Source: Planctomycetota bacterium
GTDB lineage: Bacteria > Planctomycetota > Phycisphaerae > UBA1845 > PWPN01
Assembly (NCBI GenBank): GCA_016209665.1
Contig: JACQVT010000799.1
Coordinates: forward strand, 1 to 5,663
Length of the DNA: 5,663 nucleotides
Reading direction: 5' to 3'
In this document: positions 1 to 5,220 of the stretch, piece after piece
Position numbering within the stretch: the first letter of the stretch is position 1
How the letters are laid out: every line of letters starts with the position of its first letter
Position numbers and translations under genes: made by a program
Notes under the pieces: generated by a model
Databases searched by the model: none
What the model was told of the DNA's origin: nothing
The model's input: only the letters and a program-made list of their open reading frames with translations

Positions 1-2
1 GC

Positions 3-104
3 GCGGTCGTGGGCGGCCTGACGGTGTCAACGGTTCTGGTCATCGTGTTTGTTCCTATCCTGTACACGCTGCTTAAGCGTGATACGGTTGTGGCCCGAGC
101 GTAA
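3..104 (+). CDS. RND efflux transporter, C-terminal end (partial)
   Basis: This is the last 33 residues of a gene that begins left of the window; the first full codon is at 3 and TAA is at 102-104. The peptide is a hydrophobic helix running from GGLTVSTVLVIVFVPILYTL into a short basic tail (LLKRD). That is the pattern of the last transmembrane helix of AcrB/HAE1-type RND pumps, with small residues followed by a V-P-x-x-Y motif at the membrane exit. Such pumps sit in the inner membrane as trimers and use proton flux to drive export. The call depends heavily on context: an adaptor gene starts 14-17 bases downstream and an outer-membrane channel gene follows it. Substrate class (drug, metal or other) cannot be decided from this tail. 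Confidence 0.8.
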   Translation, partial: AVVGGLTVSTVLVIVFVPILYTLLKRDTVVARA

Positions 105-112
105 AGCGGCCT

Positions 113-117
113 GGAGG
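113..117 (+). promoter_or_regulatory. Shine-Dalgarno of the adaptor gene, before three tandem start codons
   Basis: GGAGG at 113-117 precedes the consecutive in-frame codons GTG (119), ATG (122) and GTG (125). Spacing is 1, 4 and 7 bases respectively. GTG119 is too close to be used efficiently. ATG122 is the best compromise of codon and spacing. GTG125 has the best spacing but a weaker codon. The choice changes the protein by only one residue either way. Confidence 0.6.
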
Positions 118-121
118 TGTG

Positions 122-1444
122 ATGGTGTGCAATCACATTCGATGGGTGGCCCTGGGGGCGGCGGCGTTCGTCGCCGTCGGCGGGTACTGGTTGGCCGGGT
201 CTTTGCGCCCGGCGAAGGCGGCGGAGGGGCAGTCGGGCACGTTGACTTCGCAGCCTGCTGCCGGCTCCTCGCCCCAGGCGGTCGAGGTCGTCAAGCCGCA
301 ACGCCTGTCCATGTCGCGCACCTTGGACGTGCCCGCCACCATCGAGGCCTATGAACAGGCCGACCTGTACGCCAAGGCCTCGGGCTACGTCGCCGAGGTC
401 CGCGTGGACATTGGCGAGCGGGTTCACTCGGGACAGGTCCTGGCGGTCCTGGCCGTGCCCGAGATGGGCAACGAGCTGGCCGAGGCGAAGAGTCAGGAGG
501 CCGCCCGGCGGGCATCGTTGGAGGCGGCCGACGCCGGCGTCGTTCAGGCACGAAAGATGCTCGACCTCGCCCACAGCCAGTTGGTCCGGGCGAAGGCGGA
601 ACTGACGTTGAAAGAGGTCACGGCCCGCCGCCGCGAGGAACTCTTCGCGGGCAAAGCGATCACCGAGCAGGAGATCGACGAGAGCCGCAATCAACGGGAG
701 ATCGCCAAGGCGGACTTCGGAATCGCCCAGGCCCGGATTGCCGCGGCCGAGGCCGACGTGAAAAGCGCGGAGGCCTCGCGGGCCGTCGCCGCCGCTCAGG
801 TCGACGTGGCCCGGGCCCAGGTGGAGAAGATCGAGACGCTGATCAAGTACACGCAGATCGTCGCTCCGTTCGACGGCGTGGTGACGCGGCGGCTGGTCGA
901 TCGTGGGGCGCTGGTGCAATCGGGCACGGCCACGCGCACCACGCCGATGTTCACCGTCCATCGGCTCGACCAGGTCCGCATTTTCATCGAGGTGCCGGAG
1001 TCCGACGTGGCCCACGTTCGCCCCGGCGTGGTCGTGAAGGTCCGGCCCTACGGTCTTACCGGTCAGGTTTTTGAGGGGACGGTGGCCCGTGCGGCGACCG
1101 CGCTGAACCCGAACACGCGGACCATGCGGACGGAAATCGACGTCTCCAACCCCGACGGCCGGCTGTTGCACGGCATGTACGCCCAGGTCACGATGCCCAT
1201 TGAACGAAGGGAAAGCGCCCTGTCGATCCCGGCGGCGGCGTTGCTGACCGAAGGCAGCGAGCAATACGTCTACACGGTTCGCGGCCGGTATGCTGTCCCC
1301 ACTCCGATCGAGACCGGCCTGGACGACGGCCTTCGGGTGGAGATCACCGATGGGCTGAGTGATGATGATCTGGTGGTGGTTACCGGCAAGGGCTTGCTCA
1401 GCCCGGGCACTCCTGTTCGAGCGGTCCCGAAGAGCGAAAGTTGA
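122..1444 (+). CDS. RND efflux periplasmic adaptor subunit (membrane fusion protein, HlyD/AcrA type)
   Basis: This 440-residue protein would bridge the inner-membrane RND pump and the outer-membrane channel in the periplasm. Residues 6-27 form an uncleaved-looking signal anchor (hydrophobic, no lipobox), followed by a flexible Ala/Ser-rich linker to about 52. Residues 77-113 are the first half of the biotinyl-lipoyl-like domain (KASGYVAEVRVDIGERV then GQVLAVL). Residues 115-243 are a long Ala/Glu/Arg-rich helical hairpin with a turn near 177-183. Residues 246-268 are the second lipoyl half (IVAPFDGVVTRRLVDRGALV). Residues 284-360 are the beta-barrel domain (VRIFIEVPESDV, then NTRTMRTEIDV and GMYAQVTM). 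Residues 365-435 are the membrane-proximal domain (ALSIPAAAL to DLVVVTGKGLL). The length is slightly above AcrA. It lies between the pump and channel genes with short gaps, so it is probably part of one transcript. ATG122 is preferred over GTG119. The substrate is unknown. Confidence 0.93.
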   Translation: MVCNHIRWVALGAAAFVAVGGYWLAGSLRPAKAAEGQSGTLTSQPAAGSSPQAVEVVKPQRLSMSRTLDVPATIEAYEQADLYAKASGYVAEVRVDIGERVHSGQVLAVLAVPEMGNELAEAKSQEAARRASLEAADAGVVQARKMLDLAHSQLVRAKAELTLKEVTARRREELFAGKAITEQEIDESRNQREIAKADFGIAQARIAAAEADVKSAEASRAVAAAQVDVARAQVEKIETLIKYTQIVAPFDGVVTRRLVDRGALVQSGTATRTTPMFTVHRLDQVRIFIEVPESDVAHVRPGVVVKVRPYGLTGQVFEGTVARAATALNPNTRTMRTEIDVSNPDGRLLHGMYAQVTMPIERRESALSIPAAALLTEGSEQYVYTVRGRYAVPTPIETGLDDGLRVEITDGLSDDDLVVVTGKGLLSPGTPVRAVPKSES

Positions 1445-1459
1445 AAGAGGAGACGGAAT

Positions 1460-3070
1460 ATGGCGCGGTCCAGGGTTTCAGTTCTCGTCCTCGTGTTGTA
1501 TGCCGGATGCTGCATGACGGGCTGCGCTTCCTCGCGGTCCGGCGAAAGCTCCGCGGTGCGGCCCGGCATCGCGCCCACCACCCGGCCCGCGCCGGCGGAC
1601 GTGCTGGCGCTGGATGCGTCGCTGATCAAGCCGATGCATCGCGAGATCCTCGCCGTCGATCTGACCGCCGCCCTGCGGGCGGCGCGGGCGGGGAACCTGG
1701 ACATCCGCCAGGCCCGCCAGCAGGTGGAGGCGGCCCGGGGCCGTTGGCAGAGCGACGTCGGCGGCGCCCTGCCCGCGCTGGGTGTCACCGCCCCGTTCGA
1801 GCACGTCGACGGCACCGTGCGGGAGTCGCAGGGCAGCCTCATCGGCGTGGGCTTCAACACGTTTCAGCCGGCGGCCGCCGTCCAGTGGATCACCAACCCC
1901 GGGCAGGTCATCTACGATCTGATCGCTTCCCGCAAGCGGCTGCTCGCGTCCGGGCATCAGGAACAAGCGGTGATCCTGGAGGCCCTGCGGCAGACGGGCG
2001 TGCAGTTCTACGATCTGGCCCTCGCCCAGACCCGCGTGGCCACGGCCCACCAGGCGGTGGCCGAGGCCGAGGAACTGCTCCGCATCAGCCGGCTGCGGAG
2101 CCGCACGGGCACCGGCGTGCCCGCCGACGAGATGCGGGCCGAGGCCCGTCTTGCCGAGCGACAGCAGGATCTCGTGTTGGCCGTCAACGAGTTCTACCGG
2201 GCGTCCGTCGCCCTGGCGGTCACACTCCATCTGGACCCGGCGGTGACGCTGGTGCCCAGCGTCGAGCGGTTGCCGCAGGTGACGCTCGTTCGCGACGACC
2301 TGTCGCTGGACGACTTGGTGGAACTCGCGGTCGTCCATCGTCCCGACCTCAAGCAGGTGCGCCGGCTGGCCGAGGGGGCCGCCGCCCTGCGCGGGGCCAC
2401 CTGGTGGGGAGCGTTCGGGCCGCAGTTTCAGGTGGGCTATCAGTACGGCGGGATCACCGGACACTCCAACAACACCGAGGAGGCTCAGGGGATCCCCAAC
2501 AACCTGATCGTCAACCCGCTCTCCGCCACCGGAGCGTTCAGCACCAACCCGGTCGTTAACGGTTTCATCAGGGAAGGCATTTCGCGCGGATCGGCGCGCC
2601 TCGCCCATCGCGGCGACGAGACTTTCGGTTTCAGCGATCAGGAGCGGTTCAACGCGGCCGCGGGATGGCGGTTCACGCTCGCCGCGTTCGGCGATCTGAA
2701 GGCCGCCCGGGCCGCCGAGGCGATCGCCCTGCTCGAGGCCGAACGGCAGGTGGAACAGGTGCAGGCCCAGGTGGTGCTCGCCCTGGAGTCGAGCAAAACG
2801 CAGGCCCAACTCGTCGGGCTTTCCCAGCGACAGGTCGCGTTCGCGCAGGAGGCACTGCGTCTGTCGCAGGCCAACCTCCAGGCCGGCACCATGACCACGT
2901 TGGACGTCCTGCAGGCCCAGGACGCCGTCAACCAGGCGCGTCTCCGCCAGGCCGAGGCGGTGGTGCGCTATAATCAGGCTCAGGTGAATCTGGTCGGCGC
3001 GATCGGCCTGCTCGACGACGCCAGCGCGACCAAGGACGACATGCTCGGGCCAGGCAGAAACGCAGAATGA
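1460..3070 (+). CDS. TolC-family outer-membrane efflux lipoprotein
   Basis: This 536-residue protein is the outer-membrane channel of the tripartite system. ATG1460 has a good site, GAGGAG at 1447-1452, with 7 bases of spacing. Residues 1-21 are a lipoprotein signal peptide ending in the lipobox M-T-G-C, giving a lipidated Cys22; Ala and Ser follow it, as expected for outer-membrane sorting. Two TolC/OEP repeats follow. The first covers about 66-260: DLTAALRAARAGNLDIRQAR, then ALPALGV and the strand region with HVDG, then helices rich in Ala, Glu and Arg. The second covers about 283-517: LDDLVELAVVHRPDLKQVR, then GPQFQVGYQYGG, FGDLKAARAAEA and the C-terminal helix ending near VNLVGAIGLLDD. 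The helices would form the periplasmic tunnel and the strands the barrel. The stretch 331-397 between the paired strands of repeat two is longer and richer in Asn, Gly and Ser than usual. The gene starts 15 bases after the adaptor gene. Confidence 0.93.
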   Translation: MARSRVSVLVLVLYAGCCMTGCASSRSGESSAVRPGIAPTTRPAPADVLALDASLIKPMHREILAVDLTAALRAARAGNLDIRQARQQVEAARGRWQSDVGGALPALGVTAPFEHVDGTVRESQGSLIGVGFNTFQPAAAVQWITNPGQVIYDLIASRKRLLASGHQEQAVILEALRQTGVQFYDLALAQTRVATAHQAVAEAEELLRISRLRSRTGTGVPADEMRAEARLAERQQDLVLAVNEFYRASVALAVTLHLDPAVTLVPSVERLPQVTLVRDDLSLDDLVELAVVHRPDLKQVRRLAEGAAALRGATWWGAFGPQFQVGYQYGGITGHSNNTEEAQGIPNNLIVNPLSATGAFSTNPVVNGFIREGISRGSARLAHRGDETFGFSDQERFNAAAGWRFTLAAFGDLKAARAAEAIALLEAERQVEQVQAQVVLALESSKTQAQLVGLSQRQVAFAQEALRLSQANLQAGTMTTLDVLQAQDAVNQARLRQAEAVVRYNQAQVNLVGAIGLLDDASATKDDMLGPGRNAE

Positions 3071-3092
3071 ACCATTCGACTTGTGCGATTCA

Positions 3093-3169
3093 ACCAGCAC
3101 GAAGCGCAAGCGAGTGCCCACTTCAGGGGCGGCCTATACGAGGAGCACGCGCTCGCGCTTTGTGCGGGT
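3093..3169 (+). repeat. Imperfect palindromic repeat, planctomycete KRKRV/TRSRF type
   Basis: The arms are 3097-3116 (GCACGAAGCGCAAGCGAGTG) and 3146-3165 (CACGCGCTCGCGCTTTGTGC). The second arm's reverse complement matches the first at 17 of 20 positions. Pairing resumes outside a one-base mismatch at 3093-3095 with 3167-3169. The loop is about 29 bases. In one forward frame it reads STSTKRKRV followed by TRSRFVRVHD. I recall such peptides as frequent spurious tails or short ORFs in planctomycete genomes, which suggests a dispersed REP/MITE-like element. It begins 22 bases after the efflux operon stop and could also act as a weak transcript-end hairpin, though no T-run follows. Only one copy lies in this window, so dispersal is inferred. 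Confidence 0.6.
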
Positions 3170-3251
3170 ACATGACGCGGTCTGCGATTCTGCCCGGCGC
3201 CGTCGGAGCGGCGGCCGCGCCGACGCTTCCCCGCCAGGGACTCGCATGGAT

Positions 3252-3256
3252 GGAGG
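3252..3256 (+). promoter_or_regulatory. Shine-Dalgarno setting the start of the truncated hydrolase
   Basis: GGAGG lies 7 bases before ATG3264. This supports ATG3264 over the longer frame open from 3081, whose first part is only the translated palindromic repeat. GTG3261 is a poorer alternative, one codon upstream. Confidence 0.6.
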
Positions 3257-3263
3257 GCACGTG

Positions 3264-3536
3264 ATGACATCTTACCTGCGAATCATCCCGCCGACACTCG
3301 CGACTCTCCGCGGGATCGGCGGTTACCCGGCGAGCGGTCTCGCCCAGGACAGCGACCCGGTCAAGAAACGTCTCGAAACCTCGCCACGCCATCACGAGTG
3401 GGTTCAGGTCAAAACCAGGGCGGGCCGCAGCATCCGGGCGTTTGTCGCGTTCCCCGAGGTCAGCAAGCCGGTGCCCGGCGTGGTGGTCATCCACGAGAAC
3501 CGCGGCCGCTCGCCCTTGCTACTCCGATTGTCTTAA
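3264..3536 (+). pseudogene. Dienelactone hydrolase-like protein, 5' fragment only
   Basis: The open frame encodes 90 residues. Residues 1-27 are signal-peptide-like but weakly hydrophobic (LATLRGIGGYPASGLAQD). Residues 33-81 resemble the N-terminus of secreted dienelactone hydrolase (alpha/beta hydrolase) proteins: the stretch VKKRLETSPRHHEWVQVKT, then a beta strand RAFVAFPEV, then GVVVIHENRG, the strand and oxyanion-loop region. Intact family members continue for well over 200 residues and carry the catalytic Cys or Ser, Asp and His, all absent here. After HENRG the reading changes to RSPLLLRLS and stops at 3534-3536, where I would expect a leucine-led loop. The final 18 bases overlap the 3' end of the opposite-strand ATPase gene. 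The upstream ribosome site is intact, so this was probably a working gene broken by insertion or rearrangement near 3506. No remaining hydrolase sequence was seen to the right. An assembly join is the main alternative. Confidence 0.65.
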
Positions 3537-4724
3537 GATGAACTGCCCGAGCAGGGGAACGGCGAACGAATACTTGCCGTGTCGGTTCTTGTAGACGAGA
3601 CCGGCGTTGCCAAGTGCCGCGAGCATCTGATTCACGTGACTTGCCCCGAAGGGTTTCTCCAGGTTCTTTGACGCCTGGACCACCTCGTGTACCGTGAATT
3701 CCTCATCACAGTTCTCCAGCGAGGCAATGACTCGAAGCAGGTCTCGCTGGCGGTCGCTCGCCTTGGCCCACCGGCCGGCAAAGAAGTCTGCGTCAAGCTT
3801 CCGGACAATATCATTCATGGGAACCATGAGTTCCTGCCCTCTATCCAGCTTCTGGAGTGCAACATCGTAGACTTCCCGGCAGATGAACTGAATGAAGTAC
3901 GGATAACCTGCGGAAGCATTGACAATCCTGTTCACGAGGGTATCGCTCAGTTTGACAGGGCAGCCAGCCGCCGCCTTGATAGGTTTGGATATTGCGTCCC
4001 TTGAAGCATCGTCACTCAATCGATCCAGGAACAGCACCCGGAACATACGCTCCGAAAACGTACGCGTCTCGACAAGCTTGGGGAACAGAGTCGGGAGCCC
4101 AGTCAACGCCAGCATGAAGGGAATGCCCTTTCTCTGGATGGATTGGAAGACATCCAGAAGCAATGAGAGGGGATACTGCTCCTTGTGGGGATGATCTGAC
4201 ATATTCTGCGCTTCGTCGTAAGCGAAGACCATGCCCTTCGCACCCCGCCTTTTCAATTCCGTCCATACGTCCTCAAGCACCCTCTTGAGCTTGTCCGCGA
4301 CGAGGCCGGGGGTCAGCTTATACCTCGCAATCAGTGCATCATAATTCAGCTTCTGCTCAACGACCGATCGCTGGGGGTTGAAGCCAAAACCCGGCTCCTC
4401 CTGGGCCGCGACAACCATACTCGATGTCACGATCGCCAGGTCGGTCATCAGGCGTAAAGCGACCGTATCCTCCGACACACTCGCCGACTCGGACAAATCT
4501 GCACCGGCCCAGAGCCAGCCCACCGATATCGCCGTCGGCTTGAACGTTTCGAGCAAGACCGTTTTTCCGGTTCCCCTCAAGCCCGTCAATACCATATTCT
4601 CGAGGATGGTATCCTGCCTGAGGAGGCGCTTGAACTCTTCGGTCTCCTCGTCCCTGCCGGCTAGATAAGGCGGCATCTGGCCAGCACCTGGCCTGAATGG
4701 GTTCTTGAATTCCGGCTTCGCCAT
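3519..4724 (-). CDS. AAA ATPase with C-terminal winged-helix-like region (AAA_16/ORC-like)
   Basis: This 401-residue protein starts at ATG 4724-4722 with AAGAAGG (4737-4731) 6 bases upstream. The N-terminus NPFRPGAGQMPPYLAGRDEE (8-27) is a family signature that I recall from stand-alone bacterial ATP-binding proteins. Walker A is GLRGTGKT at 48-55 and Walker B is MVFAYDEAQ at 165-173 (Asp170, Glu171). A sensor-1-like strand is FMLALTGLPTL at 203-213. Arg226 or Arg229 could be the arginine finger. The stretch SAGYPYFIQ at 271-279 fits the lid/sensor-2 region of ORC/Cdc6- and STAND-like ATPases. Residues about 321-401 resemble a winged helix (SDRQRDLLRVIASL, then FTVHEVVQ, then HVNQMLAALGNAGLVYKN). 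All core ATPase residues are present, so it is probably active; its partner or target is unknown. GC is visibly lower than in the flanking genes and it has its own promoter, which suggests transfer. No second gene accompanies it. Regulation, replication-like loading or defence roles are all possible and none is shown. Confidence 0.88.
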   Translation of the reverse strand: MAKPEFKNPFRPGAGQMPPYLAGRDEETEEFKRLLRQDTILENMVLTGLRGTGKTVLLETFKPTAISVGWLWAGADLSESASVSEDTVALRLMTDLAIVTSSMVVAAQEEPGFGFNPQRSVVEQKLNYDALIARYKLTPGLVADKLKRVLEDVWTELKRRGAKGMVFAYDEAQNMSDHPHKEQYPLSLLLDVFQSIQRKGIPFMLALTGLPTLFPKLVETRTFSERMFRVLFLDRLSDDASRDAISKPIKAAAGCPVKLSDTLVNRIVNASAGYPYFIQFICREVYDVALQKLDRGQELMVPMNDIVRKLDADFFAGRWAKASDRQRDLLRVIASLENCDEEFTVHEVVQASKNLEKPFGASHVNQMLAALGNAGLVYKNRHGKYSFAVPLLGQFILRQSE

Positions 4725-4758
4725 TTTTAGCCTTCTTGTGTTAGGTGGCTAAATTAAC

Positions 4759-4768
4759 AGTATGTACT
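4759..4768. promoter_or_regulatory. Possible operator: small palindrome at the ATPase transcription start
   Basis: AGTATGTACT is a dyad (AGTA, two bases, TACT) just downstream of the -10 box. It is flanked by AAATT (4751-4755) and AATTT (4770-4774), which extend the symmetry with unequal gaps. A second dyad, TTAG-GTGG-CTAA, lies at 4741-4752 in the leader. The position would suit a repressor, possibly the ATPase acting on itself through its winged-helix-like region. Short AT-rich dyads occur by chance, so this is weak. Confidence 0.25.
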
Positions 4769-4771
4769 AAA

Positions 4772-4798
4772 TTTATATCACTTCCTGCTGCCTGTCAA
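4772..4798 (-). promoter_or_regulatory. Sigma70-type promoter of the ATPase gene
   Basis: On the minus strand a perfect -35 box TTGACA (4798-4793) is followed 15 bases later by TATAAA (4777-4772). The -10 box is preceded by TG one base upstream (4780-4779), which makes an extended -10. The spacer is short (15 rather than 17), which the extended -10 may offset. Transcription would start near 4765 and leave a leader of about 40 bases before the ATPase ATG. The surrounding 60 bases (4741-4800) hold 21 G or C by hand count, far below the rest of the window. Confidence 0.6.
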
Positions 4799-5183
4799 CT
4801 ACCCTGGCCCTCTACAAGCCCCGCGGATGCCAACCCATGACAAGCTGGCCTTCACGGCCCTCCGCGGCAAGCGGCCGACACCCTCTGCGTAACAATCATA
4901 ACCCATTTTTCAACAAATAATTACAACCAAGTTCCGGCAGCATTCTCCTTCCCCGTGACAGAATCGGGGCGGGGGGGCCGCTGTCAGTGTCTACTGCATT
5001 TCCGTCAGTCTTCGAGTCCGGCCTGCCGCACACCCTGTCGCACCTTGTGGTTCCCCGCGTCACGCTCGGCCGGCCCGCACGACCAGGCACCTGGCTGGTT
5101 GCGGCCCGCCCTCGAAGTCGCGTTGGCACTGGTCGGCGGTCTGGTCAAGCCCGGGCGGTCTTATCGACGCAGGTCGGGGAAGC

Positions 5184-5220
5184 GACCCATCGGTGTCGTC
5201 GGGGGGTCAGATGGGTTTTT
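5184..5220 (+). terminator. Weak hairpin with T-run, possible + strand terminator
   Basis: ACCCATC (5185-5191) pairs perfectly with GATGGGT (5210-5216); a G-T pair at 5184/5217 can extend it. The T-run 5216-5220 follows, as in an intrinsic terminator read on the + strand. The stem is only 7-8 bp and the loop 18 bases, so strength is doubtful. It sits immediately beyond the stop codon of the minus-strand gene at right. It could therefore shield that gene from rightward transcription, or form a hairpin at the 3' end of its mRNA, though without a T-run in that direction. Confidence 0.3.

Larger units (their letters stand above)
4725..5218. other. Intergenic stretch without a convincing gene
   Basis: This gap separates two minus-strand genes. 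Its left end (4725-4800) is the AT-rich promoter and leader of the ATPase gene. Another AT-rich patch lies at 4887-4928. Several open frames cross 4896-5218 but lack ribosome sites, recognisable motifs and plausible composition. Small inverted repeats include CCGCGGA/TCCGCGG (4821-4827 and 4861-4867), CCCCG/CGGGG (4951-4955 and 4965-4969), TGACAG/CTGTCA (4956-4961 and 4981-4986) and CCAGG-CA-CCTGG (5083-5094). None has the form of insertion-sequence ends or an attachment site. I found no continuation of the truncated hydrolase here. Confidence 0.6.

Noticed and set aside
1441..2559. 372-residue + strand frame overlapping the channel gene in another phase
   Set aside because: Its product is extremely Arg/Gly/Pro/Ala-rich, typical of a shifted reading of GC-rich coding sequence.
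1478..3121. 547-residue open frame antisense to the outer-membrane channel gene
   Set aside because: The + strand protein has a clear lipobox and TolC repeats. Long antisense frames are expected in very GC-rich genes, and this one shows no domain.
3081..3263. N-terminal extension of the hydrolase fragment by 61 residues
   Set aside because: The extension is repeat-derived, and a signal-peptide-like start with GGAGG lies at 3264.
3067..3264. 65-residue frame whose ATG overlaps the efflux channel stop (ATGA)
   Set aside because: The overlap resembles translational coupling, but the encoded peptide is largely the translated palindromic repeat plus GC-rich filler, with no recognisable domain or dedicated ribosome site.
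3502..4877. Shared GCGGCCG at 3502-3508 and 4871-4877 as a target-site duplication around the ATPase segment
   Set aside because: The 7-mer is common in such GC-rich DNA, no terminal inverted repeats accompany it, and sequence after the right copy does not resume the hydrolase.
4962..4980. G-rich run as a possible G-quadruplex
   Set aside because: Only two uninterrupted G tracts (4 and 7 bases) are present, which is not enough for a convincing four-tract motif.
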